A stretch of DNA of 64,000 nucleotides from Blastococcus aurantiacus (GCF_900102425.1 NZ_FNBT01000006.1:223729-287728); one strand, 5' to 3'. Counted from the stretch's first letter, positions 17,276 through 29,620 are shown. The notes: a model not told the origin generated them from the sequence alone. Translations and numbers: made by a program.

Positions 17276-17279
<4 letters not shown>
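16473..17279 (-). CDS. Sugar ABC transporter ATPase (RbsA/MglA half-length type), degenerate signature
   Basis: A 268-residue single-domain ATPase. Walker A GENGSGKST and the Walker B region LVVDEPTAA are intact, but the signature reads LQAGERQSLAVARAL where LSGGE is expected, and the D-loop side reads AAVTV. It shares the unusual run [12 protein letters not shown] with the ATPase at 44700-45491, marking the two as paralogues. GTG 17279 overlaps the permease stop by 4 bp. No binding-protein gene is nearby, so it may serve an SBP encoded elsewhere. Confidence 0.88.
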
Positions 17280-20433
<3,154 letters not shown>

Positions 20434-20470
20434 ACCCCGGAGCGGGGCCCATCGGGCCCCGCTCCGGGGT
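20434..20470. terminator. Bidirectional terminator between purA and glpQ
   Basis: Perfect inverted repeat with 17-bp arms (beginning ACCCCGGAGCGGGGCCC) around a 3-nt ATC loop. It spans the whole gap between the purA stop and the convergent glpQ stop; the last arm base belongs to the glpQ stop codon. Confidence 0.9.
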
Positions 20471-21495
20471 CAGGCGGCCGCGGTCTGGCGGGGGTGGCTG
20501 CGCAGGGCGGTGACGGCCAGGTCGGGAGAGTCGGTGATCAGCCCGTCCAGGCCCAGGTCCAGCAGGTGCCGGGCATCGGCGACGGCGTCACCGTGAGCGC
20601 CGGGCTGGTCGCCGCGGCGCCGCTGCTCCGGCAGGAAGGCGTTCTCCGCCCGGAGGGTCCAGCAGAAGACCGACAGCGCGGCGCGGTGGGCCTCCTCGAC
20701 CAGGCGGCACACCCGGGCGCCGGCACCGCAGGCCTGCAGGATCCGCCGGCGGCTGGGCGCGATGCCCTGCGCGTAGGTGGAGATCTCGCGCAGCCCGGCC
20801 AGGCCGACCATCCGATCGCCCTCGGCGCCGTCGTCGACGAGCTGGATCAGGCGCGGGCCGTTCTCGCCGAGCCGGGCGCGCAGCTCGCGCAGCAGCGCCG
20901 CGTCGAACGACTGGACCAGCACAGGGCTCGCGCCGTGGGCGACACCGAGCCGGCGCAGCTCCTCGGCCGCCAGCGCCGCCAACGAGGGGCCGGAGCCGTC
21001 CGGCCAGGTCACGGTCTTGAGCTCGACCAGCACCTCGATGCGGCGGGTGGGCGTGGAGCGCCGCCGGGCCAGCTCGATGACCTCGGCGAGGGTCAGGATG
21101 CCGAACCTGCCGTCGTAGGCGGTGTTCAGCGGTCGCAGCGTGGGCATGCGCTCGACGGCGCGGAGGGTGCGCAGCTCGGTGAGCGTGAAGTCCTCCGTGA
21201 ACCAGCCGGTGACCTCCTTGCCCTTCACGGTGCGGGTGGTGCGCCGGTCGGCGAACGCGGCGCGCTCGGCCACGTCGGTCGACAGCGAGAGCTCGCTCTC
21301 GTGACGGACGACGAGCACCCCGTCGCGGCTGACCACGACGTCGGGCTCGATGAGGTCGGCGCCCATGTCGATCGCCAGCTCGAAGCTGGCGGCCGTGTGC
21401 TCGGGGCGGTAGGCGGGGGCACCGCGGTGCCCGATGACGACGGGCCGGGGAAGGCGGGTCACAGGCGGCATGGCCAGCGACTCGGTCGCGTGCAT
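20470..21495 (-). CDS. glpQ: Glycerophosphodiester phosphodiesterase
   Basis: About 341 residues with the GDPD signature: HRGAPAYRPEHT, ADLIEPDVVVSRDGVLVVRHE (metal-binding Glu/Asp and second His), an ELK motif (VLVELKTVTW) and GLDGLITDSPD near the end. It hydrolyses glycerophosphodiesters to glycerol-3-phosphate and an alcohol. No signal peptide is visible, so it is likely cytoplasmic. ATG 21495 is used; GTG 21504 in the same frame is possible. The 255-bp gap to rsgA holds promoters for both genes; I see no RNA gene in it. Confidence 0.93.
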   Translation of the reverse strand: MHATESLAMPPVTRLPRPVVIGHRGAPAYRPEHTAASFELAIDMGADLIEPDVVVSRDGVLVVRHESELSLSTDVAERAAFADRRTTRTVKGKEVTGWFTEDFTLTELRTLRAVERMPTLRPLNTAYDGRFGILTLAEVIELARRRSTPTRRIEVLVELKTVTWPDGSGPSLAALAAEELRRLGVAHGASPVLVQSFDAALLRELRARLGENGPRLIQLVDDGAEGDRMVGLAGLREISTYAQGIAPSRRRILQACGAGARVCRLVEEAHRAALSVFCWTLRAENAFLPEQRRRGDQPGAHGDAVADARHLLDLGLDGLITDSPDLAVTALRSHPRQTAAA

Positions 21496-21750
21496 GGATC
21501 CCACAACACCTTAATCGGATGGCTGATGGGCGAACTGAAGGGAACGTGTTGCGCACGATCGGACGCATAACGCGTTGACCAGCAGCGGTGCATGCAGCCA
21601 GTGACGCATCTCTCATGTTTGCGATCGCGTTGCGGCACGAGCCCGCGCGAGGCCGGTCGTCACGCCCGTCCCGTCAGTCCCGTGGGTCGCGTCGCCCCAC
21701 CTCGGCAAATCGGGTGACAGCGGACCGGGCGGGCGCCCACCATCGGCTGC

Positions 21751-22806
21751 GTGATCCCCCTGCCGTCCCTGGGCTGGCGCCCCGAGCTCGCGGAGCACCT
21801 GCCCGCCGGCACGGTGCCCGCCCGGGTGGTGCGCGTGGACCGCGGCCGGCTCGGCGTCCTCGCCGGGGGCGGTGCACGGCGGGTGCACACCAGCGCCGGC
21901 CTCTTCGCCGACCCCACCGCCGGCGGGCCGGCGGTGGGCGACTGGGTGGCGCTGCGGGACGAACTGGCGGTCGCCGTCCTCCCCCGGACCAGCGCGTTCG
22001 TGCGCACCGCGGCGGGCCGCACGTCGACCGCGCAGGTGGTGGCGGCCAACCTCGACGTAGTCCTGGTGGTGGACGCGCTGACCGCCGATCCCCGGTTGCG
22101 CCGCGTGGAGCGCTACCTCGCCGTCGCCTGGAGCAGCGGGGCGACGCCGGTCGTCGTCCTGACCAAGGCCGACCTCTGCGACGACGTCGATGCCGGGGTC
22201 GAGGCCGTGCGGGAGGACGCGCTCGGGGTGGACGTCCTCGCCGTCAGCTCCTGGACAGGAGAGGGCATGGACGCGGTCCGCGCACTGCTCCGGCCGGGCC
22301 GGACGGCGGCGATGGTCGGCCCGTCGGGGGTCGGGAAGTCCAGCCTGCTCAACGCGCTGGCCGGGGAGACGGTCGCCGGCACCCGGGAGATCCGCGAGGA
22401 CGGGCGGGGCCGCCACACCACGACCGCCCGGGAGCTGCACCTGCTCCCCGGCGGGGCGCTGCTGGTCGACACCCCCGGCATGCGCGAGCTGGCGCTGCAC
22501 GACGACGCCGCCGGTGTCGAGGCCACCTACGCCGATGTCGCCCGGCTGGCCGCCGACTGCCGGTTCCGGGACTGCCACCACGCGGGCGAACCCGGGTGCG
22601 CGGTCGCCGCGGCCATCGACGAGGGCCGGCTCGACCCGGCCCGCTTCCGCGGCTGGCGCAAGCTGCAGGCCGAGGCGCACCGCCAGCTGCTGCGCGTGGA
22701 CGCCCGCGCACGGGCGGAGGAGCGGGCCCGGCTGCGCTCCCTGCACCGCTCGATGCGCGACCAGCCCAGCCGTGAAAGGACCACCCGTCCCCCCACGCCT
22801 CGCTAG
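21751..22806 (+). CDS. rsgA: Ribosome small-subunit GTPase RsgA
   Basis: A 351-residue circularly permuted GTPase that assists late 30S maturation. The G4 motif (LTKAD) comes before G1 (GPSGVGKSS) and G3 (DTPGMRE), as is diagnostic for RsgA/YjeQ. An N-terminal OB domain precedes them, and a zinc-binding Cys-His cluster (CRFRDCHHAGEPGC) follows. Start is GTG 21751. The final codons (RTTRPPTPR) are written by a dispersed palindromic element that overlaps the stop codon. Confidence 0.96.
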   Translation: MIPLPSLGWRPELAEHLPAGTVPARVVRVDRGRLGVLAGGGARRVHTSAGLFADPTAGGPAVGDWVALRDELAVAVLPRTSAFVRTAAGRTSTAQVVAANLDVVLVVDALTADPRLRRVERYLAVAWSSGATPVVVLTKADLCDDVDAGVEAVREDALGVDVLAVSSWTGEGMDAVRALLRPGRTAAMVGPSGVGKSSLLNALAGETVAGTREIREDGRGRHTTTARELHLLPGGALLVDTPGMRELALHDDAAGVEATYADVARLAADCRFRDCHHAGEPGCAVAAAIDEGRLDPARFRGWRKLQAEAHRQLLRVDARARAEERARLRSLHRSMRDQPSRERTTRPPTPR

Positions 22807-22833
22807 CTCGGCGCGGGCCCCTGACGGCTGGCC
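22778..22833. repeat. Dispersed structured element, copy A (overlaps the rsgA stop)
   Basis: Outer stem CCACCCGTC (22781-22789) with GACGGCTGG (22823-22831), inner stem CGCC (22796-22799) with GGCG (22810-22813), and apical loop TCGCTAGCTC. The partner copy at 47102-47156 keeps the fold with different stem bases and nearly the same loop. It probably terminates rsgA transcription. Confidence 0.75.
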
Positions 22834-22858
22834 GTTCCAGCACGCTCCGGGCCATGGG

Positions 22859-22864
22859 TAGCGT
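22859..22864 (+). promoter_or_regulatory. -10 box of purD
   Basis: TAGCGT, 7 nt before GTG 22872; it decides the leaderless start over ATG 22854. Confidence 0.55.
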
Positions 22865-22871
22865 TCGACGG

Positions 22872-24143
22872 GTGCGCGTGCTCGTGATCGGTTCCGGTGC
22901 CCGGGAGCACGCTCTGTGCGTGGCTCTGACGTCCGACCCCGCCGTCGAGGCGCTGGCCTGCGCGCCCGGCAACGCCGGCACCCGTGCGCTGGCCGAGTCG
23001 CAACCCGTCGACGTCCGCGACCCCGACGCGATCGCCGCCCTGGCGCGGACGTGGCAGGCCGACCTCGTCGTCATCGGCCCCGAGGTCCCGCTGGTGGCCG
23101 GCGCGGCCGACGCCGTCCGCGACGCGGGCATCGCCTGCTTCGGCCCGTCCGAGCAGGCGGCCCAGCTGGAGGGCAGCAAGTCCCTCGCCAAGCACGTGAT
23201 GACCGCGGCCGGCGTGCCCACCGCGCAGGCCTGGCCCGTCGGCGGGCCGGCCGAGCTGGAGACGGCGCTCGACGAGGTGGCCGCGCTGACCGGCGGCGCG
23301 CCCTGGGTGGTGAAGGACGACGGCCTGGCCGCGGGCAAGGGCGTGCTGGTGACGCCGGACCGCGACGCTGCCGCCGCGCACGGGCGCGCCGTCCTGGACG
23401 CCGGGGGAGCGGTGCTGGTCGAGGAGTACCTCGACGGCCCGGAGGTGTCGCTGTTCGCCGTCACCGACGGGACGACGGTGCTGCCGCTGGTGCCCGCGCA
23501 GGACTTCAAGCGCCGGGACGAAGGCGACGGCGGACCCAACACCGGCGGCATGGGCGCCTACGCGCCGCTGCCCTGGGCGCCCGCCGGGCTGGTCGAGGAC
23601 GTGCTCGCCACCGTGCTGCAGCCCACCGTCGACGAGATGGCCCGCCGCGGTGAGCCGTTCAGCGGGCTGCTCTACGCGGGGCTGGCGCTGACCTCGCGCG
23701 GCGTGCGGGTGGTCGAGTTCAACGCGCGGTTCGGGGATCCCGAGACCCAGGTCGTGCTGCCGCTGCTGGCGACGCCGTTGGCCGGCCTGCTGCACGCGGC
23801 GGCGACCGGCACCCTCGCCGGCCACCCGCCGCTGGAGTGGCGCGCCGGCTCCGCCGTCACGGTGGTGGTCGCCGCGCCCGGATACCCGGAGGCGCCGCGC
23901 ACCGGCGACCCGGTGACCGGTGCCGACGGCGAGGGCGTGCTGCACGCCGGCACCGCCCTGGCCGACGACGGCAGCGTGGTGTCCGCCGGCGGTCGCGTCC
24001 TGGCCGTGACGGCAGTGGGAGACGACCTCGCCGCCGCGCGGCAGACCGCCTACGAGCGGGTGGCCGGCGTGCGACTGGCCGGGGCGCACTGGCGCACCGA
24101 CATCGCCCTGGCCGCCGTCGAGGGGCGGATCGCCGTCCGCTAG
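22872..24143 (+). CDS. purD: Phosphoribosylamine-glycine ligase (GAR synthetase)
   Basis: About 423 residues, the second step of de novo purine synthesis, an ATP-grasp ligase joining phosphoribosylamine and glycine. The family start (VRVLVIGSGAREHAL), PEVPLVAGAAD, the ATP-grasp loops (KDDGLAAGKGVLV, EEYLDGPEVSLF) and GPNTGGMGAYAP, then FNARFGDPETQ, are all present. GTG 22872 fits both the family N-terminus and the TAGCGT box; ATG 22854 would add six residues. It converges on the SUKH gene with a 4-bp overlap of stops. Confidence 0.98.
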   Translation: MRVLVIGSGAREHALCVALTSDPAVEALACAPGNAGTRALAESQPVDVRDPDAIAALARTWQADLVVIGPEVPLVAGAADAVRDAGIACFGPSEQAAQLEGSKSLAKHVMTAAGVPTAQAWPVGGPAELETALDEVAALTGGAPWVVKDDGLAAGKGVLVTPDRDAAAAHGRAVLDAGGAVLVEEYLDGPEVSLFAVTDGTTVLPLVPAQDFKRRDEGDGGPNTGGMGAYAPLPWAPAGLVEDVLATVLQPTVDEMARRGEPFSGLLYAGLALTSRGVRVVEFNARFGDPETQVVLPLLATPLAGLLHAAATGTLAGHPPLEWRAGSAVTVVVAAPGYPEAPRTGDPVTGADGEGVLHAGTALADDGSVVSAGGRVLAVTAVGDDLAAARQTAYERVAGVRLAGAHWRTDIALAAVEGRIAVR

Positions 24144-25051
24144 CTGTACCGGTTCGCGTAGTAGGTCAGGTCGACGTCCCCGTCCGCGTCGACGACCTGC
24201 TCGCCGGCCTCCAGCTCTTCGGCCCAGCGGGTGAGCCAGCCCTCGAAGCGCCGCGTCTCGACCTCGCCGCCCTCCACGTGGTCGCGGAAGAGCACCTCGC
24301 CGGTGACGGCGTCGAGGCAGTAACCGTTGCCCGAACCGTCGGCGGTGAAGCTCACCCAGGAAGGCCGCCACCAGTCGTCGAGCGCGCCACGTTCGTCGCT
24401 GATCTCCTTCATCATCGTCCACTCCCCAACGATGGAGGCCGCGTCGAGCAGCTCGTGGCCTTCCGTGATCGCGGTGACGGCCTCGCCCTGCCCGTCGTGG
24501 CGGGCCAGCGACCGGCGCAGCGGTGCCGGGATCGGCCGGCCGATCACCTCCTCGAGCGCGCGGAGCGCCTCCTCGCTCGCGCCGGGGGACAAGGCGCCGT
24601 TGCCCAGCGGGTGGTGCTCGGCGAACCAGCGCTCGATCCGCTCCCACGCGGCGTCGACCGCCGCCTCGCCCTCGACGTCGGGTTCGGGCCGCCGCTCCAG
24701 CGGCTGGTACCGCAGCAGGTACGTGGTGCCGGGCACCAGGCCTTCCGCGAGCACGTGCGGGGCGATCCCGCCTTCGACGAGCTCGACCTGGCGGCCGCCC
24801 CCGTCGACGTCGAGACGGACGTGGAACAGGAACCGCGTGAGCCGCTCGAGCGTCGCGCCGAGCCGGGGGCGCGCCGCCTCGTCGAGCACCCCGACGCCGC
24901 CGTCGGTCCGGGCCAGCTGCAGCAGCTGGTCCGGGCGTCGGCGCCAGCGGCTGACCCGAACGGGCCACTCGCCGGCGCGTTCGACGTCGTCGGCGATTCC
25001 CTCGGCCTTGATCCGGTGCAGGCCCTCCCCGCGCAGGACGAGCTTCGTCAT
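24140..25051 (-). CDS. SMI1/KNR4 (SUKH) family protein
   Basis: A 303-residue protein. Residues about 1-130 are a beta-rich region of unknown type (TYLLRYQPLERRPEP). From about residue 135 a SUKH domain follows (WERIERWFAEHHP, EALRALEEVIGRPIPAPLRRSLARHDG, then WVSFTADGSGNGYCLDAVTG). SUKH domains are often immunity proteins of toxin systems, but no toxin gene is adjacent. The ATG lies 7 nt after TACGGT on the minus strand (25059-25064), so it is probably leaderless. Confidence 0.82.
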   Translation of the reverse strand: MTKLVLRGEGLHRIKAEGIADDVERAGEWPVRVSRWRRRPDQLLQLARTDGGVGVLDEAARPRLGATLERLTRFLFHVRLDVDGGGRQVELVEGGIAPHVLAEGLVPGTTYLLRYQPLERRPEPDVEGEAAVDAAWERIERWFAEHHPLGNGALSPGASEEALRALEEVIGRPIPAPLRRSLARHDGQGEAVTAITEGHELLDAASIVGEWTMMKEISDERGALDDWWRPSWVSFTADGSGNGYCLDAVTGEVLFRDHVEGGEVETRRFEGWLTRWAEELEAGEQVVDADGDVDLTYYANRYS

Positions 25052-25058
25052 GCCCCGG

Positions 25059-25064
25059 ACCGTA
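25059..25064 (-). promoter_or_regulatory. -10 box of the SUKH gene
   Basis: TACGGT on the minus strand, 7 nt before ATG 25051: leaderless layout. Confidence 0.5.
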
Positions 25065-25175
25065 GGGGCCCGGCGGACCGCCCGGGCCGTTCCGGAAGGG
25101 CTTCATCCGTTCGGCCGACAGGGACGTCGGCATCCACCGGGGCGGCCCGGCACGCGGGTGCGAGAGGATGGGCCC

Positions 25176-25217
25176 GTGGCGCGACGAGCAGACCAGGCCG
25201 AAGCGGTGTTCGCATGA
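25176..25217 (+). CDS. Possible 13-residue leader peptide of purB
   Basis: GTG 25176 opens 13 codons (VARRADQAEAVFA) that end at a TGA overlapping the purB ATG in ATGA. A -10-like GAGGAT ends 7 nt upstream, so the transcript may begin at this GTG. No ribosome site precedes purB itself, so purB translation would depend on coupling. Confidence 0.4.
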   Translation: MARRADQAEAVFA

Positions 25218-26521
25218 TCGACCGGTACACGCTCCCCGAGATGGGGCGCGTCTGGAGCGATCAGCACAAGTACGAGCTGTGGTGCCGCGTGGAGACGCTG
25301 GTGCTCGAGGCGCACGCCGCCGCGGGCCGGGTGCCCGCTGACGTCGTCGAGCCGGTGCGCAACGCGCCCCCGCCTACGCCGGAGCGGGTCGCGGAGATCG
25401 AGGAGACGACGCAGCACGACGTCATCGCCTTCCTCACCGCCTGGGCGGACAACACCGAGCCGCGCTCGGCCGCCGCCTACGTGCACCACGGCATGACGTC
25501 GTCCGACCTGCTGGACACCGCGCTCGCCGTCCAGCTCACCGACGCGACCGACGTCCTGCTCGCCAAGGCCGACCGGTTGGTGGCCGCGCTGCGCGACCAC
25601 GGGCTGGCGCACCGCTCCACGATCCGGGTGGGCCGCACCCACGGGGTGCACGCCGAGCCCGTCGTCTGGGGGCACCGGGTCGCCGACCTCGCCTTCGCCA
25701 TGGCGCGCTCGCGCGACCGGCTGCGGGCGGCGCGCGAGCGCGTCGGCGTCGTCGCCATCTCCGGCGCCGTCGGCACGTACTCGCTGATCGACCCCTCCGT
25801 CGAGGTGGCCGTGGCCGAGGCGCTGCAGCTGAAGCCGGCGGACGCCTCGACCCAGGTGGTGCTGCGCGACTCGATCTCCGAGTGGGTCTCGGCCCTCGCG
25901 GTGATCGCCACCGTCTGCGAGGCGATCGCCCTGGAGGTCCGGCACGGGCAGCGCACCGAGGTGCGCGAGCTGTCGGAGGCGTTCGGGTCGGGCCAGAAGG
26001 GCTCGAGCGCGATGCCGCACAAGAAGAACCCGATCCGCTCCGAGCGCATCGCCGGGCTGGCCCGGGTCGTGCGCGCGGCGATCGTGCCGGTCATGGAGGG
26101 CATCCCGCTCTGGCACGAGCGCGACATCTCGCACTCCTCCACCGAGCGGGTGTTCCTGCCCGACGCCGCGATCACCACCGACTACCTGCTGCACCTGACC
26201 ACGGGCCTGGTCGAGAACCTCGTCGTGGACGCCGACCGGATGCGGGCCAACCTGGAGTCGACCGGCGGGCTGATCTACACGTCGTCGGTGCTGCTGGAGC
26301 TGGTCGAGGGCGGGCTCTCCCGCGAGGACGCCTACTCGCTGGTGCAGACGGCGGCCATGGAGACGTGGAACAGCGGGACGCCCTTCCGGGAGACGCTGCG
26401 CGCGCGGGCGTCGGCATCCGGGGTGGCGCTGGACGAGGCGCGGCTGGACGAGATCTGCCGGCCCGAGCGCTACGTGGCCAACCTGGGCCCGCTGTTCGAC
26501 CGGCTCGCGGCGCTGTCGTGA
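25214..26521 (+). CDS. purB: Adenylosuccinate lyase
   Basis: A 435-residue enzyme acting twice in purine synthesis: it releases fumarate from SAICAR and from adenylosuccinate. Fumarase/aspartase signatures are clear: YVHHGMTSSDLLDTA, GRTHGVHAEP and the catalytic Ser loop GSSAMPHKKNPIRSE. The stop overlaps purC in GTGA, so the two are translationally coupled. The start has no Shine-Dalgarno and sits on the stop of a 13-codon leader frame. Confidence 0.98.
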   Translation: MIDRYTLPEMGRVWSDQHKYELWCRVETLVLEAHAAAGRVPADVVEPVRNAPPPTPERVAEIEETTQHDVIAFLTAWADNTEPRSAAAYVHHGMTSSDLLDTALAVQLTDATDVLLAKADRLVAALRDHGLAHRSTIRVGRTHGVHAEPVVWGHRVADLAFAMARSRDRLRAARERVGVVAISGAVGTYSLIDPSVEVAVAEALQLKPADASTQVVLRDSISEWVSALAVIATVCEAIALEVRHGQRTEVRELSEAFGSGQKGSSAMPHKKNPIRSERIAGLARVVRAAIVPVMEGIPLWHERDISHSSTERVFLPDAAITTDYLLHLTTGLVENLVVDADRMRANLESTGGLIYTSSVLLELVEGGLSREDAYSLVQTAAMETWNSGTPFRETLRARASASGVALDEARLDEICRPERYVANLGPLFDRLAALS

Positions 26522-27381
26522 GCGTGGACCTGCCCCTCATCGCCCGCGGCAAGGTGCGGGAGGTCTACGACGCCGGTGCCGACCGCCTGCTGCTGGTCGC
26601 CTCGGACCGGATCTCGGCCTACGACTGGGTGCTGCCCACGCCGATCCCGGACAAGGGGCGCGTGCTCACCCAGCTGTCGGTGTGGTGGTTCGACCAGCTG
26701 ACGCCGGTGCTGGCGCAGTTCGGCGCGACGCACCACCTGGTGTCGGCGGAGGACGTGCCTCCCGACGTCGCCGGGCGGTCGATGCTGGTGCGGCGGCTGG
26801 AGATGCTGCCCGTCGAGTGCGTGGCGCGCGGCTACCTCTCCGGCGGCGGCACCGCGGAGTACGAGCGCACCGGCTCGATCCGCGACGTCGTCCTGCCGGC
26901 GGGGCTGGTCGAAGGCTCGCAGCTGCCGGCTCCGGTTTTCACGCCGTCGACCAAGGCCGAGATCGGCGAGCACGACGAACCGATCGACTTCCCTCGGGTG
27001 GTCTCGCTCATCGGTGCCGAGCGCGCGGAGGAGCTGCGGGAGCTGACGCTGGCGCTGTACCGGCGCGGTGCGGAGATCGCCCGGGACGCCGGCATCGTGC
27101 TGGCGGACACCAAGTTCGAGTTCGGGCTCGGTTCCGACGGCGGGCTCGTGCTCGGCGACGAGGTGCTCACCCCCGATTCGTCCCGCTTCTGGCCGGCGTC
27201 CTCCTGGTCCCCGGGGTCGGTGCAGCCCTCCTACGACAAGCAGTTCGTCCGCGACTGGCTGACGTCGTCGGGCTGGGACCGCGCCTCCGAGCCGCCCGAG
27301 CTGCCCGACGACGTCGTCGCAGCCACGCGTGAGCGCTACGTCACCGCCTACGAGCGACTCACCGGTACGACGTTCGCCTAG
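26518..27381 (+). CDS. purC: SAICAR synthetase
   Basis: A 287-residue ATP-dependent enzyme converting CAIR and aspartate to SAICAR. Landmarks are RGKVREVYD (ATP loop), VASDRISAYDWVLPTPIPDKG, ECVARGYLSG, FTPSTKAEIGEHDE and DTKFEFG, with SYDKQFVRDW near the C-terminus. GTG 26518 overlaps the purB stop. SAICAR made here is the substrate of PurB. Confidence 0.98.
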   Translation: MSVDLPLIARGKVREVYDAGADRLLLVASDRISAYDWVLPTPIPDKGRVLTQLSVWWFDQLTPVLAQFGATHHLVSAEDVPPDVAGRSMLVRRLEMLPVECVARGYLSGGGTAEYERTGSIRDVVLPAGLVEGSQLPAPVFTPSTKAEIGEHDEPIDFPRVVSLIGAERAEELRELTLALYRRGAEIARDAGIVLADTKFEFGLGSDGGLVLGDEVLTPDSSRFWPASSWSPGSVQPSYDKQFVRDWLTSSGWDRASEPPELPDDVVAATRERYVTAYERLTGTTFA

Positions 27382-27394
27382 GTGATCGGCCGGG

Positions 27395-29236
27395 TCAGCG
27401 GTAGGTGATCCGGGTGCCGGCGGCGCTGATCATGATCGTGCCGCCCTGGAACGTCTGCACGTAGGAGCCCACCCACAGGATCTCGGCGCTGGTCGGGTAG
27501 CCGAGTCGGCCGGTCTCCCACCGCTGGCGGGCCCAGGCGTCCCGGATGCCGCCGACGACGGGGTGCGCTCCGGAGGCCGGCGACCAGTAGATGGCGCCGC
27601 CCTGGAACTCCTGGAAGCAGCCGCCGCCGCGCAGCCCGCAGCGCTCGCTGCCGACGGGGTACCCGAGCCGCCCGGTCTCCGAGCCCCGGTCGGCCCATCC
27701 GTCGCGGATGGCACCGAGGACGACGTGGGCGCCGCTCGCGGGCGACCAGTAGATGGAGCCGCCCTGGAACTGCTGGAAGCAGCCGCCGCTCCGGAGCACG
27801 CAGGCCTCACCGGCGGTGGGGTAGCCCAGGCGCCCGGTCTCCCAGCCCTGCTTGGCGTAGGCGGTGCGGATGGCTCCGAGGACCGGCTGGGCGCCGGTGG
27901 TGCGGGACCAGTAGACGAGCCCGCCCTGGAAGGTCTGGACGCACCCGCCGTCGCGCAGGCGGCAGTTCTCGGCGGCCGTCGGGTACCCGAGCCGCCCCTT
28001 CCGACCTCCAGCGGCCTCCCAGCCGAGGGTCATGACGGAGCGGACGACACGGGCCGGCGTGGACCGGGACGTCCAGATGGTGCCGCCCTGGAAACCCTGG
28101 GCGCAGCCGCCGTCCTGCGGATCGCAGTGGAAGCCGTTGCGCGGGAAGCCGAGGGCGCCGCGGGCACCACCCGCGCCGGTGTAGACCGGAACCACGTCGC
28201 CCTCGACGGTCCAGGGGGCGCGACCGTTCTGCTGGAGGATCAGCCCGTTCCGGTGGTCCTGCTGCCGGCCACCCGGGATCACCCGTTCCGCGACCGTGAC
28301 CGGGCCGAGGTAGCTGCGGGCGCCGCCGATGTCCTGGTAGAGCCGGATGATGTCGGTGAGCACGCCGGGCGTGCCCCGGCCCGCGCCGGAGAGAGGGCTC
28401 GGCGGGACGACGGAGGTCGCCGTGGACGGCTCGACGGACTGTACCTGGTAGCTGTACTGCCGGCCGGTGACCAGCCCCGGGTCGACGATCTCGGCCCGCG
28501 GGGTGGTGGCCACGAGCACGCCGTCGCGGTAGACGTTCCACGGACCGGGGCCGACGCGTTCCCACCAGCTCACCGAGAGGGAGGTCGGGCTGTCCGTCAG
28601 GTGGACGACCGGCGTCGAGGGGGTGGACAGCTGCGCCTGCCGGAACACCATGCGCGACGACGGCGGACCTCCCAGGCCCTCCGCGCTCACGCTGGCGACC
28701 CGGTACCCGTACTGGGTGTCGGGGGAGAGCCCCGCGTCGGTCCAGCCCAGCTCCGACGTCGTGTGGACGAGGACGCTGCGGCGGAACACCTGGTAGGCCA
28801 CCGCACCCGGAGCCGCGGACCAGGCCAGCGTGGCCCGGTTCGCGTCCGCGGGCCCGATGGTGAGGCCGGTCGGCGCGAGCACATCGGCCCACAGCGTGAC
28901 CGCGACCGTGCCGGCGGCGATGTTCCCCTGGCCGTCGGTGACCCTGTACGTGAAGGAGTCCGCGCCCCCGTTGACGGCGGTCGGCCGGTAGACGATCTGG
29001 CCATCTCGGAGCGAGGTGGTGCCCTTGGTGGCCGCGGTGACCGCGGTGTAGCTGAGCGGATCACCGTCGGGATCGGTGTCGTTGGCGAGGGCGGGGACGA
29101 CGACGTCGGTCCCTGCGGCGGCGCTGCTGATCCGCACGACGTCGTGCACGGCTACCGGCGCCCGGTTGGCCGCCGACGCCGGTGCGGCGGGCAGGAGGAC
29201 CAGGGCGGCGGCCACGGCCGCGATCCACGAACGCAC
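27395..29236 (-). CDS. Secreted LGFP-repeat protein with cadherin-like and fibronectin III domains
   Basis: A 613-residue exported protein. A signal peptide ends around residue 22 (PASA-A). A cadherin-like/Big_9 domain ([15 protein letters not shown]) and two fibronectin-III-like domains (AYQVFRRS and [10 protein letters not shown]) follow. From about residue 350 come five LGFP repeats (LGFPRNGF, then [32 protein letters not shown]) with Cys pairs and FQGG turns. LGFP repeats are thought to bind the cell envelope in actinobacteria. GTG 29236 has GAGGAG 5 nt upstream. It diverges from purS and converges on purC. Confidence 0.9.
   Translation of the reverse strand: MRSWIAAVAAALVLLPAAPASAANRAPVAVHDVVRISSAAAGTDVVVPALANDTDPDGDPLSYTAVTAATKGTTSLRDGQIVYRPTAVNGGADSFTYRVTDGQGNIAAGTVAVTLWADVLAPTGLTIGPADANRATLAWSAAPGAVAYQVFRRSVLVHTTSELGWTDAGLSPDTQYGYRVASVSAEGLGGPPSSRMVFRQAQLSTPSTPVVHLTDSPTSLSVSWWERVGPGPWNVYRDGVLVATTPRAEIVDPGLVTGRQYSYQVQSVEPSTATSVVPPSPLSGAGRGTPGVLTDIIRLYQDIGGARSYLGPVTVAERVIPGGRQQDHRNGLILQQNGRAPWTVEGDVVPVYTGAGGARGALGFPRNGFHCDPQDGGCAQGFQGGTIWTSRSTPARVVRSVMTLGWEAAGGRKGRLGYPTAAENCRLRDGGCVQTFQGGLVYWSRTTGAQPVLGAIRTAYAKQGWETGRLGYPTAGEACVLRSGGCFQQFQGGSIYWSPASGAHVVLGAIRDGWADRGSETGRLGYPVGSERCGLRGGGCFQEFQGGAIYWSPASGAHPVVGGIRDAWARQRWETGRLGYPTSAEILWVGSYVQTFQGGTIMISAAGTRITYR
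27444..28092 (-). repeat. 162-bp tandem repeats encoding LGFP units
   Basis: The CCCTGGA block recurs at 27444, 27600, 27762, 27924 and 28086: three periods of 162 bp (54 codons) and a last one of 156 bp. Neighbouring units are highly alike at the DNA level (for example GGAAGCAGCCGCCGC in two), implying recent duplication or conversion. Confidence 0.85.
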
Positions 29237-29353
29237 ATCGACTCCTCGGCGGGGCGCTCCTGCCCGGCTTTCCACCAGCTCAGGGCCCCCGTCGGGGAGG
29301 AGGCGGCTCAGTGTGCACAGCTCGGCGGCCGCTGGGAAGGAAAATCGTCCGGG

Positions 29354-29359
29354 TACTCT
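29354..29359 (+). promoter_or_regulatory. -10 box of purSQL
   Basis: TACTCT ends 7 nt before the purS GTG 29367, so the operon mRNA probably starts at the start codon. Confidence 0.55.
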
Positions 29360-29366
29360 CGGCGGC

Positions 29367-29606
29367 GTGTCCCGGGTGGTCGTCGACGTGGTCCTCAAGC
29401 CGGAGATCTCCGACCCCCAGGGGCAGGCGGTCCTCGGCGCGCTCGGCCGGCTCGGCCACGACAGCGTGCGCAGCGTCCGCCAGGGCAAGCACTTCGTGCT
29501 CGAGGTCGACGGCACCCCCGACGAGGCCGAGCTGAAGCAGATCGCCGAGACGCTGCTGGCCAACCCGGTCATCGAGGACGTCGAACTGCACCTCCCCACC
29601 GACTGA
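29367..29606 (+). CDS. purS: FGAM synthetase subunit PurS
   Basis: A 79-residue subunit of the three-part phosphoribosylformylglycinamidine synthase. It has the short PurS fold ([42 protein letters not shown]). PurS bridges PurL and PurQ so that ammonia can pass between them. It heads the purS-purQ-purL operon, 14 bp before purQ, and appears leaderless. Confidence 0.97.
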   Translation: MSRVVVDVVLKPEISDPQGQAVLGALGRLGHDSVRSVRQGKHFVLEVDGTPDEAELKQIAETLLANPVIEDVELHLPTD

Positions 29607-29620
29607 GAGAGACCCTCGCC

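Noticed and set aside
21496..21750. RNA gene in the glpQ-rsgA gap
   Set aside because: No tRNA, hairpin with conserved loop or known RNA motif was visible; it probably holds only promoters.
27444..28092. Regular repeats that could suggest a CRISPR array
   Set aside because: The period is 162 bp, in frame and coding for LGFP units; no short repeat-spacer pattern and no cas genes.
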